A stretch of 64,000 nucleotides of DNA from Metapseudomonas boanensis (GCF_018704125.1 NZ_JAGTIS010000004.1:304238-368237); one strand, 5' to 3'. Shown: positions 7,949 through 20,258, numbered from the stretch's first letter. Translations and numbers: made by a program. The notes: a model not told the origin generated them from the sequence alone.

Positions 7949-8956
7949 ATGGAAACCGTTCGCCAGATCGCCTGCCTGGTGTTTGCCGATGCGATGAGCC
8001 TGGATATCACGGGCCCACTGCAGGTTTTTGCCTCAGCCAACGCGGAACGCCAGCGACAAGGGCTGCCTTCCTGCTACGAGATTCACCTGCTCGGCAATGA
8101 GGCCGGTCCGATTACCCTTTCTGCCGGCTTCGCACTGGTCGCAGACCAATCCTGGCACCAAGTGTCAGCAGCTGACTTCGACACCCTGCTGGTTCCCGGC
8201 GGCGCCGGAGTGGAAGCCATGCGCAAGAATGAGGCGCTACTCGACTGGTTGCGCCATGCCGAACCCAGGGTTCGTCGGCTCGGGTCGATCTGCTCGGGCG
8301 CATTGATCCTCGCAGCCGCAGGACTTCTGGACGGGCGCCCTGCCACGACTCACTGGGCCGATGTTCCAGCGCTTCAAGCACATCCCGGGATCATTCTCCA
8401 GGGTGAGCGCCTGCATACCTTCGATGCCAGCGGCCAGGATGGTGATGCCCACGTTTTCACCTCTGCCGGCGTCACGGCCGGAATCGACCTGGCCCTGGCC
8501 CTGATCGAGTCGGATCTGGGACGTACGATGGCTCTGGCAGTGGCCCGCCGACTGGTGCTGTTCCTGCGTCGTCCGGGCGGCCAGGCACAGTTCAGCGCCT
8601 TGCTCACTCCAGAGCCTTGCCGGACTCCCAAACTGGCGGCGCTGCTCGATTGGATCCCCGCCCACTTGGGCGACGATCTCTCACTCGACGCACTGGCCAG
8701 CCAAGCCGGCATGTCCCCCCGCAGCCTGTCACGCGCCTTTGTGCAGGAACTAGGAGTAGGGCCCGGCAAATATGTCGAGCGAGTACGACTCGAAGCCGCT
8801 CGCGCGCTCCTGCAGGACGCGCAGGCCTCCATCGGCACCGTTGCGCGACTGACCGGCTTCGGCCATCCGGAGAACCTGCGCCGCAGCTTTCACAAATACT
8901 TGTCCGTGAGCCCGCAGGAATACGCGGAGCGATTCGGACGCACCACAAGCCATTGA
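7949..8956 (+). CDS. GlxA-type transcriptional regulator (DJ-1/PfpI plus AraC domains)
   Basis: The 335-residue protein has an N-terminal DJ-1/PfpI-like domain (about 5-190) and a C-terminal AraC-type DNA-binding domain with two helix-turn-helix units (about 230-332). The 'nucleophile elbow' reads LGSICSGALILAAAGLLDG, keeping the Cys seen in many members. The AraC signature IGTVARLTGFGHPENLRRSF is clear. ATG at 7949 has GGGGA seven bases upstream; ATG at 7943 is too close to it. In this family the first domain senses a small molecule, often a quaternary amine or amino acid derivative in pseudomonads. The next genes (DUF1272, HPP) follow closely on the same strand. Confidence 0.85.
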   Translation: METVRQIACLVFADAMSLDITGPLQVFASANAERQRQGLPSCYEIHLLGNEAGPITLSAGFALVADQSWHQVSAADFDTLLVPGGAGVEAMRKNEALLDWLRHAEPRVRRLGSICSGALILAAAGLLDGRPATTHWADVPALQAHPGIILQGERLHTFDASGQDGDAHVFTSAGVTAGIDLALALIESDLGRTMALAVARRLVLFLRRPGGQAQFSALLTPEPCRTPKLAALLDWIPAHLGDDLSLDALASQAGMSPRSLSRAFVQELGVGPGKYVERVRLEAARALLQDAQASIGTVARLTGFGHPENLRRSFHKYLSVSPQEYAERFGRTTSH

Positions 8957-8966
8957 GGGAATTGCC

Positions 8967-9215
8967 ATGCTGGAGCTTCGCCCTGGCTGCGAATGTTGCG
9001 ACCGCGACCTTCCACCCGACTCGCCGGACGCTCTGATCTGCTCGTTCGAATGCACCTTCTGCCGCGACTGCGCCGGCCAGCGCCTGCACGGAATCTGCCC
9101 GAACTGCGGAGGAGAGCTGGTGAGACGCCCGATCCGTCCCGCCGGAAAACTGGATAGGTTCCCCGCCTCGACCGATCGCATCCACAAACCATCTGGCTGT
9201 CAGCCCATCGCCTGA
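8967..9215 (+). CDS. DUF1272 zinc-ribbon protein
   Basis: The 82-residue protein matches DUF1272. It has three paired cysteine sites: CECCDRD near the N-terminus, CSFECTFCRDC in the middle and CPNC near residue 46, which would bind two zinc ions. A basic tail follows. It begins 10 bases after the GlxA-type regulator stops, with GAGGG upstream of ATG at 8967, so the two genes are probably cotranscribed. The cellular role of DUF1272 proteins is not known. Confidence 0.85.
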   Translation: MLELRPGCECCDRDLPPDSPDALICSFECTFCRDCAGQRLHGICPNCGGELVRRPIRPAGKLDRFPASTDRIHKPSGCQPIA

Positions 9216-9227
9216 GACAAGACGACC

Positions 9228-9737
9228 ATGCTCACCTTCTTGAAGAAGTTCCGGGGCGATGCCATCGCCCCACCCCCTCGCCCCGGCGTGAAGCAGATCG
9301 CCATCGCCTGGTTGGGTGGCATACTGGCAATCGCCAGCATCGCCAGCCTCGGCGACATGCTCTCGCTGACATTGTTACTGGGATCATTCGGCGCGTCCTG
9401 TGTGCTGGTTTTCGGGTTTCCCGATGTGCCCTTCTCGCAACCGCGTAATATCCTCTTCGGCCACTTGCTCAGCACGCTGACTGGCCTTGCCATTCTCCAC
9501 AGCCTGGGCCCGCACTGGTGGGCCGTCGCATTGGCCGTGGGCACCGCTATCGCCCTGATGATGGCAACCCGAACAGTGCATCCACCGGCCGGCTCCAATC
9601 CAGTGATCGTGTTCCTGCTGCAACCCGGCTGGGACTTTGTTCTGTACCCCACACTGACCGGCGCGCTGCTGCTGGTGGCCGTGGCACTTCTCTTCAACAA
9701 CGCGACACGTGAAAGTCGCTACCCGAAATATTGGTAA
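9228..9737 (+). CDS. HPP family membrane protein
   Basis: The 169-residue protein has four predicted membrane segments (about 25-45, 48-65, 84-120, 135-160) and the family signature VHPPAGSNP near residue 122. HPP proteins are integral membrane proteins; some plant and cyanobacterial members carry nitrite, but the role in Pseudomonas is not established. It begins 12 bases after DUF1272 stops, consistent with one short operon regulator-DUF1272-HPP. Confidence 0.85.
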   Translation: MLTFLKKFRGDAIAPPPRPGVKQIAIAWLGGILAIASIASLGDMLSLTLLLGSFGASCVLVFGFPDVPFSQPRNILFGHLLSTLTGLAILHSLGPHWWAVALAVGTAIALMMATRTVHPPAGSNPVIVFLLQPGWDFVLYPTLTGALLLVAVALLFNNATRESRYPKYW

Positions 9738-9759
9738 GCCTGAGAATCAAGGACGAATC

Positions 9760-10142
9760 ATGCTGCTCGGCAACCCCCCATCCGATTATTGTTCGCCGCC
9801 CAGGCGCTTTACTGGAGTTGCGCCATGATCGGCGTAACCCTTAAGGCACTGGTCGGCCTGCAACTAGCCCCGCTTAACGCCCTCGCAATCCTGCCGCTAG
9901 GCCTGCTGGTACGCGGCAACCTGCTGGCTGCTCAACCGCTGTCGTTGTTCATGCAACGCCACGGCCGCAGACCGGGCCTGATGATCGGCGCCACATGCGG
10001 CATCGCAGGCGGGCCGCACAGCGCGCTCGGGGTCTGGCTGGGTGATTTCCCGCTGTTCTGCCTCGGCGCCCTACCCATCGGAGCCCACCAGGCTTCGGCC
10101 ATGTATTACCGCTTTGCCGCACTCGAAGCAGTGGACAAATGA
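9760..10142 (+). pseudogene. N-terminal fragment of an MFS transporter
   Basis: The frame 9762-10142 reads LLFAAQALYWSCAMIGVTLK, then NLLAAQPLSLFMQRHGRRPG, a GGPHSALGVWLGDF segment and IGAHQASAMYYRFAALEAVDK, then stops. This is the first third (about 120 of roughly 400 residues, three to four membrane segments) of a major facilitator transporter, including the loop 2-3 style R-x-G-R-R motif. The only ATG nearby (9760) is in another frame, so the 5' end is shifted too. The stop comes just before a shared terminator. The rest of the gene has been deleted. Confidence 0.75.
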
Positions 10143-10143
10143 A

Positions 10144-10167
10144 AAAGGCGACCCATGGGTCGCCTTT
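10144..10167. terminator. Bidirectional terminator between the MFS relic and nfuA
   Basis: A perfect 11-bp stem (AAAGGCGACCC / GGGTCGCCTTT) with a two-base loop has A and T runs on both flanks. It can end transcripts from both sides; nfuA stops at 10185 on the minus strand. Confidence 0.85.
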
Positions 10168-10184
10168 CTCAGTGCGATCACGCC

Positions 10185-10769
10185 TTAGTAGTAGGCGTTC
10201 TCGCGATTGCTGTGGTCAGTGACGTCCCGCACGCCCTTCAACTCGGGAATTCGCTCCATCAGGGTCTTCTCGACACCGTCCTTCAGCGTCATGTCGACCA
10301 TGCCGCACCCCTGGCAGCCACCACCGAATTTCAGCACGGCGATGCCTTCTTCGACCACGTCGACCAGGCTCACCTGACCACCATGGCTGGCCAGACCCGG
10401 ATTGATCTCGGTCTGCAGGTAATAGTTGATGCGCTCATTGAGCGGGCTCTCTTCATTGACCATCGGCACTTTCGCATTCGGAGCCTTGATGGTCAGCTGG
10501 CCGCCCATGCGGTCGGTGGCGTAATCGACTATTGCATCCTCCAGGAACGGCTCGCTGACGCCATCGATCCAGGCCGTGAAGGCGGCCAGCGCAAGGGCGC
10601 TGTCTTCCGGCTTCTGCTCACCCGGCTTGCAATAGGCAATGCAGGTTTCAGCGTACTGGGTGCCCGGCTGGGTAATGAAGACGCGAATGCCGATGCCCGG
10701 GGTGCTCTGCTTCTCCAGCAGATCCGCCAGATAGTCCTGGGCGGCTTGGGTGATGGTGATGGCGCTCAT
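10185..10769 (-). CDS. nfuA: NfuA Fe/S biogenesis protein
   Basis: The 194-residue protein has an N-terminal A-type (degenerate IscA/ErpA-like) domain (about 1-95) and a C-terminal Nfu domain (about 105-190) with the cluster-binding CxxC in [11 protein letters not shown]. NfuA carries [4Fe-4S] clusters to apo-targets in the cytoplasm, especially under oxidative stress or iron shortage. ATG at 10769 is preceded by GAGGAG and fits the family start; a longer frame to 10784 is rejected. A palindrome at 10827-10843 upstream may be an IscR-type operator. Confidence 0.95.
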   Translation of the reverse strand: MSAITITQAAQDYLADLLEKQSTPGIGIRVFITQPGTQYAETCIAYCKPGEQKPEDSALALAAFTAWIDGVSEPFLEDAIVDYATDRMGGQLTIKAPNAKVPMVNEESPLNERINYYLQTEINPGLASHGGQVSLVDVVEEGIAVLKFGGGCQGCGMVDMTLKDGVEKTLMERIPELKGVRDVTDHSNRENAYY

Positions 10770-10826
10770 GGAAACTCCTCGCAAACGTAGGCGCAGTGTA
10801 CGCCAAAGGGCAGCCCAGGATAAAGG

Positions 10827-10843
10827 CCTACCAAATTAGTAGG
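10827..10843 (-). promoter_or_regulatory. Palindrome upstream of nfuA, possible IscR-type operator
   Basis: CCTAC (10827-10831) and GTAGG (10839-10843) flank an AT-rich 7-base centre, about 60 bases before the nfuA start. On the minus strand the core TACTAATTTGGTA resembles the GACT-N5-AGTC core of IscR type 1 sites with symmetric changes. The assignment to IscR is inference. Confidence 0.4.
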
Positions 10844-10866
10844 AATAATTCGCGTCAAGCCCGGGT

Positions 10867-13152
10867 TCACAGGTTCTGGTATCGGTTCATGTCCAACACG
10901 CCCTTCTCAACCGGCTCGGTCTCCCCGATGTAACGAGAAAGATCGTGGAAGTAGTACCAGAACTGCGGATGCGAACGACGGATGCCCCAGCGCCGCACGA
11001 TCTGCTCGAACGCCTCCTGGTCCCGCACCTGCTGCAACGCCGCGACAAAATCCGGCACTTCGTCGACCCGGAGATTGAACATGAAATTCGGATAGCTGCT
11101 GAGAACGCCCGGATAAACCGTCAACGTATCCAGGCCCGGCTGATAGCGCAGCTCTTCACCTACGATGAAGGCCACATTGCTGTGCGCCCGGTTGCGTAAC
11201 AGGCTGTAGACCTCGCGCCTGCCATCCGGCAATTCGACGCGAAGCAGGGTCGCCTCGGGCAGCAACTCGATGACCTTCAGCCCCGCCGCTGGCCGGCTGA
11301 CCAGTTGGCTGAGCGCCTGCTCGGCCTCCTGCAGCAGCGGCGCTACCGTCGGCCTTGAGCAATGTGCGCCAGTGCAGCGGTTAATCGGGTCGGGGCGCGC
11401 ATTCAGCCCGGCATAACGCTCCATCAAGGTGTCAGCGAACGTCCGTTTCGGGTCACTGCCGGCAAGTGCCAAGCCAGTGGGCGTTTCATGGTCGATGGCC
11501 TGGTAGTCCAGCCACATCTTCAGCTTGCCGCTGTTCTGGTACCAATCGTTGAGTATCTTCGCTCGGGCCTCTGCTGGCATCAGACGGAGGAAGTTCACCT
11601 CAGCGCCATTGCGGATCAGGTCGAAGTACAAGCGCGTCTGCGCCTGGTGCGAGACATTGCCGAATACGTCGAAATTGACCACCAGCTGGTAATAGGTGCG
11701 CTCGAAGAGCGGATAGTCCATCCACCAAAGCGTCTGCGGGACATCCCCAATGAGGCCTTTGCGCACCGAGGCACTGTCGTGCTGGCGGAAGATCGACAGC
11801 AACGCATTGTCGTTGCCGGCCCAGATATGCGCCCAACTGGCTGGAGGCGCCTCGGCGTAGGCTTCCATGCGCAGCGCTTCGTATTCATTGCGTTTATCAC
11901 GGTAGGTGAGCCAGAGGCCCAACAGGTCACCGATCTCGTCGAACTGACCCGGCATCGCCAACAGCGGCGTCGCAGCCTCGCGGTACTCGGCGTCAGTGAT
12001 GTACAGGTCATGCGCCGGGTCCTGAAACAGGGTCCAGAAGTTGTCGCGGATCACGTCGGTGGCGATCTGCCCCCGGCAAACCGGACCGCGAATAAAGGTG
12101 CGTACGAAGTACTCGGCGTTATCCAACATGAACTGATAGCGCGCCCGCGCCGGGATGGCGCGGAACGTTTCGAACGGGTTGGCACGACGTTGTGCGCCGT
12201 AGCCGGGCACCTGCTCTGCTACCCAGTCGCCAGAGAGGAACAGCTCCCTGACCCGCACCAGCTTCTGCGCGCTCAGCGGATAAGTAATGTGCGTCTTGTG
12301 CACGATCACGCCCTGGATCGGCCAGAGACGGTAATAGAACGCGCTGCCGGGGTCGTCATTGGGCCGACGCGTAGCGATGGGGTCGATTGGCTGGCCACTG
12401 GGCGTGCGTGAGCGAACCACTTGGAAAAAGTGGCCAGCCTCCCCGTTCTCGAAGTAGAGATGCGCAAGAAACAGGTGCTCGAACAGCCAGCGCCCCACCA
12501 GCGCCTCACGGGCGCCCGGGGCATTCAGCAAAGCCTCCCATTCGGCAACCTGGCGGGCCTCGGCGGCGCTCGGTTGCACGACCGGCTCATCCACTGGCGC
12601 CCCCTCGTCCAGCCAGCGCTGCAAGGTCTGGTACTCCGTCCCACTGAGCCCCGTCACCGCGAATGGCATACCCGCTTGGGCATGCTGCTTGGCGTAAGCC
12701 TCGAATTCGTCGGGCCGCGGACACTGGTTCTTGCGGCCGATGCTGATATCCAGCCCACCCGGAAGCTTCGCATTGGGCACGAGCGGATGGGACTTGCCCA
12801 GCTCCAGCATCCGCGCCATGAGCGCAGCCTGGCCGCCATTGCCCTCCAGCACCGACTGGAAGCCCTTGTGCTTCCAGGCCTCTGCACCATGCGCATCGAA
12901 GTAGAGCCGCGTGGTTTCCTGCGCCTTGGTCCGCGCACCATCATAGACCGGTACTTTGCTCGCTCCGCGTGCAGCGCCCTCGGCACTCCCCAAGTTGAGC
13001 TGACAGGGAGCGTCGTAGCAGGCGTGGCAGGCCACGCACTTCTGGGTAAAGATCGGCTGGATGTCGCGGCTGTATGACAGCCCCTGTGCCAGGGCGGGAA
13101 GGCTCGGCAGCATGAGCAAGACGAACACGATATCCAGCTTTCGCAGCGACAT
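10867..13152 (-). CDS. cti: Fatty acid cis/trans isomerase
   Basis: The 761-residue periplasmic protein starts at ATG 13152 with a signal peptide cleaved near residues 20-23 (LPSLPALAQG). A c-type heme site CVACH is at residues 39-43, followed by two more Cys (ACYDAPC). Cti converts cis-unsaturated fatty acids of membrane phospholipids to trans, without ATP, stiffening the membrane under solvent, heat or osmotic stress. The length agrees with known Pseudomonas Cti (about 760). The longer open frame to 13230 lacks a signal peptide and is rejected. It diverges from metH, which is the usual neighbour in several pseudomonads. Confidence 0.93.
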   Translation of the reverse strand: MSLRKLDIVFVLLMLPSLPALAQGLSYSRDIQPIFTQKCVACHACYDAPCQLNLGSAEGAARGASKVPVYDGARTKAQETTRLYFDAHGAEAWKHKGFQSVLEGNGGQAALMARMLELGKSHPLVPNAKLPGGLDISIGRKNQCPRPDEFEAYAKQHAQAGMPFAVTGLSGTEYQTLQRWLDEGAPVDEPVVQPSAAEARQVAEWEALLNAPGAREALVGRWLFEHLFLAHLYFENGEAGHFFQVVRSRTPSGQPIDPIATRRPNDDPGSAFYYRLWPIQGVIVHKTHITYPLSAQKLVRVRELFLSGDWVAEQVPGYGAQRRANPFETFRAIPARARYQFMLDNAEYFVRTFIRGPVCRGQIATDVIRDNFWTLFQDPAHDLYITDAEYREAATPLLAMPGQFDEIGDLLGLWLTYRDKRNEYEALRMEAYAEAPPASWAHIWAGNDNALLSIFRQHDSASVRKGLIGDVPQTLWWMDYPLFERTYYQLVVNFDVFGNVSHQAQTRLYFDLIRNGAEVNFLRLMPAEARAKILNDWYQNSGKLKMWLDYQAIDHETPTGLALAGSDPKRTFADTLMERYAGLNARPDPINRCTGAHCSRPTVAPLLQEAEQALSQLVSRPAAGLKVIELLPEATLLRVELPDGRREVYSLLRNRAHSNVAFIVGEELRYQPGLDTLTVYPGVLSSYPNFMFNLRVDEVPDFVAALQQVRDQEAFEQIVRRWGIRRSHPQFWYYFHDLSRYIGETEPVEKGVLDMNRYQNL

Positions 13153-13323
13153 GACCCGATCCCTGAAACCCAAACCGTGGATTCTACTGGCTTGCGGGGC
13201 ATCTCGGTGAACCTGAACATCCCGCAACATGAGCGGAATTCATGAAAACAGCGAACAAGCTAAAAAATACTAAGGTTTTGTTATCATCGCTGCCTTTGTT
13301 TCAACCACTCTCAGGTAGTCCCC

Positions 13324-17016
<3,693 letters not shown>

Positions 17017-17040
17017 GGTCCGAACGCTCTCCGGCATGAA

Positions 17041-17126
17041 GTAGGTTGGCGCAAAACTGCGAAGACCACCGGGCTAGACCTCACGGCCGCGTTTGTTGGG
17101 CTTCGTTGCGCTCAGCGCCAACCTAC
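17041..17126. repeat. Intergenic inverted-repeat element (GTAGGTTGGCGC ends)
   Basis: The 86-base unit is bounded by perfect 12-base inverted repeats, GTAGGTTGGCGC (17041-17052) and GCGCCAACCTAC (17115-17126). The inner part includes GTTTGTTGGGCTTCGTTGCGCTC. Repeats with GTAGGTTGGG-type ends are, as I remember, frequent between Pseudomonas genes. It lies just after metH and may also act as an RNA hairpin. Confidence 0.75.
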
Positions 17127-17259
17127 CCCAAAACAAAAGGCTCTGTCCCAGTTAAGTGTTGTCACTGGCTGGCTCCTACAAGGTTTCGCGCGCCTTCGAT
17201 ATGTCACTCCGCCCGACAAGTCCGCCAAGGAGGTGTTGCAGGCTGCTTTCCGAGGAAGG

Positions 17260-17551
17260 CAGGAAGCCGGCGCCAGACAGTCGATCCGCTCGGATACGCG
17301 TCCGCAGTACAGGCAGTCGACGCGACGCACCGGCAGTTGTAGCAGGCGCGCTGATCCTGCAGGTCACGATCCCGCACCTGGCGGATGTGCTGCTGCTCGT
17401 GGGTCAACAGGTTGGGTTTGGCACAGCGGCCGCAAATCGGTAAGCGCTCGGCTTGGGGCTCAAGACTGATCAGCAGGGTGTCGTGAGTGGATTGGCGACA
17501 GGCGACGACCTCGTAGCCCGGCCAGAAAGCGGCCAGATCAATAGGATGCAC
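17260..17551 (-). mobile_element. Relic of an ISL3-type transposase gene
   Basis: From ATG 17551 the frame reads MHPIDLAAFWPGYEVVACRQ and LPICGRCAKPN, the N-terminal zinc-finger part of ISL3-family transposases. Near 17350 the frame shifts, and another frame continues with LLQLPVRRVDCLYCGRVSER, supplying the second CxxC pair. The match ends near 17265; the remaining transposase (about 300 residues with the DDE domain) is absent. It is a truncated, frameshifted relic. The rest of 17127-17260 shows no gene. Confidence 0.7.
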
Positions 17552-17653
17552 GGTGATAGCAGGGGGTGGGGGTTGGGATGTTTGGCGATTGCCAATTTAC
17601 CCGCTTCCCTGACTGTCAACTCGCTCTTCCCCCAGATTCTGCGAAGAACCAAC

Positions 17654-17677
17654 AAAAAGGCCCCGAGGGGCCTTTTT
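17654..17677. terminator. Rho-independent terminator
   Basis: AAAAAGGCCCC / GGGGCCTTTTT forms an 11-bp stem with a two-base loop and T/A runs on both sides. It lies 15 bases past the stop of the minus-strand DUF1883 gene. Confidence 0.85.
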
Positions 17678-17691
17678 CATGCTTACCGGAA

Positions 17692-17991
17692 TCAGCTACC
17701 CGAACCCGAACGGCGAACGAACTTGATCGTATAGGTCATGGTTGGTTTGCGCGTCACACTGATGGCGCGGCGGGTCACGGTGTCGAGCGTGACATTCCAG
17801 AAGCCAGTGCTGGGCACCACAATCTTCGCTGGAAAGCGATCGAAGGCTCCGCCGTGGTAGCTGTGTCGGCCACCATTCTTGAAGCTGCGAAAGTTCGCGT
17901 CGTTCATCAGACGGATATTGCAGGTTTGCGAGCACTGGATGATGACCAGATCACCCTCATTGAGGTGCTCGCGCTGATGGATGAACTTCAT
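17692..17991 (-). CDS. DUF1883 domain protein
   Basis: The 99-residue protein starts MKFIHQREHLNEGDLVIIQC at ATG 17991 and covers the whole DUF1883 domain. Conserved segments NIRLMNDANFRSFKNGGRH and FWNVTLDT are present. The fold is beta-rich; no enzyme function is known. In some proteins DUF1883 precedes a TIR domain, but none is present here. GAGCGG precedes the start. The gene is single and ends at a strong terminator. Confidence 0.85.
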   Translation of the reverse strand: MKFIHQREHLNEGDLVIIQCSQTCNIRLMNDANFRSFKNGGRHSYHGGAFDRFPAKIVVPSTGFWNVTLDTVTRRAISVTRKPTMTYTIKFVRRSGSGS

Positions 17992-18263
17992 GAACCGCTC
18001 CCAAATCGCTCGATAAAACAACGCGCCACAATAACACGAGGGTGCCTATCACATCTCGCAAACACCCGACGAGACTCCGACAACGCCTGGACTCTGGCGT
18101 CGGCTGAGGTTCAGGCAGCAACTTCACAAGCTTGGCCTAAGCTGAAAATGCCGAAGAAGGCTGGATGAGTCTTTTCCGCCGAGCTCCGAATTGCCTTGGG
18201 CCGGGAGGATGCCATTCATGAAATCCACGATTTCCGGATTCATTTCATCAAGGTAGATATGCC

Positions 18264-18872
18264 ATGCCCAACACCAAACGAGCTTGCCTTCTCCTTCTCA
18301 GCCTTGCATTGGTCAGCTCCTGCAGCAGCCAGGCCCAGAATGATGGGCTAAGCAGTAGCACCAGCAGCGCCGAGGTGCACGCCCAAGGCGTTCCTGGCGG
18401 CGTTACCGCCGAGATGGAGCAGATAACGGCGGTGATCAGCGACATCGACTACAAGAAACGAACCTTTACCCTGCAGGATCAGCAGGGCCACCGCCAGACT
18501 TTCCAGGCTGTGCCGGAGATACGCAACTTTCCCCAGATGAAGGTGGGGGATCGCGTAACCGCTACTGTCACGCGCGAGCGGGTGGTGTACCTGCGCGAAC
18601 CCGGCGAATCCAGGGAGGATGGAGCCGCCGGGGTGCTGGCCACTGCGCCAGAAGGCGACAAGCCCGGCATGATGGCGGCAGACACCGTCGAAGTGACTGC
18701 GGTCGTCAAAGCGATCGACGCGGCCAAACATACCGCCACACTGGAGTTCGCCGATGGTAGTCGCAAAACCGTAGCGGTCCGGCCCGATGTCGAACTCAAG
18801 CCTTCCTACGTCAATCAGGAAGTGGTCATTCGCCTGACTTCAGCCGTGGCGATCACTGTCGAGGCCCCCTGA
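18264..18872 (+). CDS. Lipoprotein with two similar small domains
   Basis: The 202-residue protein has a lipoprotein signal ending LVSSC (Cys20). The mature part carries two related units, ITAVISDIDYKKRTFTLQDQ (about 54-73) and VTAVVKAIDAAKHTATLEFA (about 145-165), each followed by a 'VGDRVTATVT'- or 'NQEVVIRLT'-like strand. Each unit looks like a small five-stranded barrel of the kind seen in CusF-like or OB-fold proteins. A Glu/Gly-rich linker joins them. It should be anchored in the outer or inner membrane, facing the periplasm. The ligand is unknown. Confidence 0.75.
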   Translation: MPNTKRACLLLLSLALVSSCSSQAQNDGLSSSTSSAEVHAQGVPGGVTAEMEQITAVISDIDYKKRTFTLQDQQGHRQTFQAVPEIRNFPQMKVGDRVTATVTRERVVYLREPGESREDGAAGVLATAPEGDKPGMMAADTVEVTAVVKAIDAAKHTATLEFADGSRKTVAVRPDVELKPSYVNQEVVIRLTSAVAITVEAP

Positions 18873-18884
18873 CAGTCTTCAACC

Positions 18885-18911
18885 GGTCCATCGGAGCAAA
18901 GCCGATGGACC
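18885..18911. terminator. Hairpin after the lipoprotein gene
   Basis: GGTCCATCGG and CCGATGGACC form a perfect 10-bp stem with a seven-base loop, 12 bases after the lipoprotein stop. There is no U run after it, so it may be a weak terminator or an RNA-stabilising hairpin. Confidence 0.5.
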
Positions 18912-18949
18912 TGCCACCTCCATGGCGAGAGTGGTAGGATGCGCGCCCC

Positions 18950-19990
18950 ATGCGCATCACCGATATCCATCAGCACCTGGCCGAGCTCGGCGCCAAACCT
19001 GCCCATAGCGGACGGGTCGTACGCGCCTGGCTGCAGGGCAAGCCACTGAACGCCGGCACACGCCGCCAGCACACTGAGCACTTCCTGCCACTGAGCGTAC
19101 GCGATGGGCTGCCAGCCCTGGCGGAGCGACTCGAGGGCCTGGTCCGTCTGCGTTCCGAACATCCGGGGGCAGACGGCTCTGCGCGCCTGCTGGTGGAACT
19201 CGCCGACGGCCAGATGGTGGAAAGTGTGCTCCTGCCGCGCGACGGTCTGTGCGTCTCGACCCAGGTGGGCTGTGCTGTCGGCTGCGTATTCTGCATGACC
19301 GGCAAGAGCGGTCTGCTGCGCCAGGTCGGCAGCGCCGAGATCGTCGCCCAGGTCGCCCTCGCCCGCCGATTCCGCGCAGTGAAGAAAGTGGTGTTCATGG
19401 GCATGGGCGAGCCAGCCCACAACCTCGAGAACGTCCTGGAGGCCATCGACCTACTTGGCACCGACGGTGGCATTGGCCACAAGAATCTGGTGTTCTCCAC
19501 CGTGGGTGACCCAAGGGTCTTCGAACGCTTGCCACAGCAACGGGTCAAGCCGGCCCTGGCACTATCGCTGCACACCACCCGCGCCGACCTGCGCGAACAG
19601 CTGCTGCCGAAGGCTCCACGCATCGCCCCGGATGAGCTGGTGGAACTGGGCGAGCGCTATGCCCGCACTATCGGCTATCCGATCCAGTACCAATGGACGC
19701 TGCTCAAGGGAATCAACGACAGCGTAGAAGAAATGGACGGCATCCTTCGACTGCTCAAGGGCAAGTACGCGGTCATGAACCTGATCCCTTACAACAGCCT
19801 CGACGCCGACGACTACCAGCGCCCTGATGGTGACCGCATCGTGCAGATGGTGCGCTACCTGCACAGCCGCGGCATCCTCACCAAAGTACGCAACTCTGCT
19901 GGCCAGGACATCGACGGCGGCTGCGGGCAGCTGCGCGCCCGTGCGGTAGATGTGGTGAACACCAAGCGGCTGCAACGTCCAGCTCGCTAA
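18950..19990 (+). CDS. RlmN-like radical SAM RNA methyltransferase
   Basis: The 346-residue protein has the RlmN/Cfr arrangement: a short N-terminal domain, then the radical SAM cluster Cys108-x3-Cys112-x2-Cys115 (CAVGCVFC). The two extra catalytic Cys are Cys101 (LCVSTQVGC) and Cys325 (DIDGGCGQLRA), equivalents of E. coli RlmN Cys118 and Cys355. RlmN makes 2-methyladenosine in 23S rRNA and some tRNAs. It is shorter than standard RlmN (about 380) and lies away from the ndk/pilF region where, as I remember, Pseudomonas rlmN sits, so it is probably a paralogue whose RNA target is uncertain. Confidence 0.8.
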   Translation: MRITDIHQHLAELGAKPAHSGRVVRAWLQGKPLNAGTRRQHTEHFLPLSVRDGLPALAERLEGLVRLRSEHPGADGSARLLVELADGQMVESVLLPRDGLCVSTQVGCAVGCVFCMTGKSGLLRQVGSAEIVAQVALARRFRAVKKVVFMGMGEPAHNLENVLEAIDLLGTDGGIGHKNLVFSTVGDPRVFERLPQQRVKPALALSLHTTRADLREQLLPKAPRIAPDELVELGERYARTIGYPIQYQWTLLKGINDSVEEMDGILRLLKGKYAVMNLIPYNSLDADDYQRPDGDRIVQMVRYLHSRGILTKVRNSAGQDIDGGCGQLRARAVDVVNTKRLQRPAR

Positions 19991-20036
19991 CGGCAGTAAC
20001 CCCCCGGCCTGCTACGCTCATGCCAGGAGGTGTCCT

Positions 20037-20255
20037 ATGGACGACAAGGAAAAAGAAAAGCCCCTGAGCTTCCGCGAGATGCTGCAAAGTGTGCTGGCAG
20101 CTGCCTTTGGCGTGCAGAGCGGGAAGAACCGGGCACGCGACTTCAGCCGCGGCAAGCCCAGTCAATTCATCCTGCTCGGCGTGATTTTCACAGCAGTCTT
20201 CGTGCTGCTGATCTACGGGGTGGTCAAGCTGGTCCTGCACCTCGCCGGGTTGTAA
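20037..20255 (+). CDS. DUF2970 small membrane protein
   Basis: The 72-residue protein matches DUF2970: a charged cytoplasmic N-terminus (DDKEKEKPLSFREMLQSVLAAAFGVQ), a basic loop, and one C-terminal membrane segment (about 44-68, FILLGVIFTAVFVLLIYGVV). AGGAGG lies seven to eight bases upstream of the ATG at 20037. It follows the RlmN-like gene by 46 bases on the same strand. Function unknown. Confidence 0.85.
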   Translation: MDDKEKEKPLSFREMLQSVLAAAFGVQSGKNRARDFSRGKPSQFILLGVIFTAVFVLLIYGVVKLVLHLAGL

Positions 20256-20258
20256 GTA

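Noticed and set aside
13153..13323. Cobalamin riboswitch before metH
   Set aside because: I looked for the conserved B12-box pattern and saw none in this short gap.
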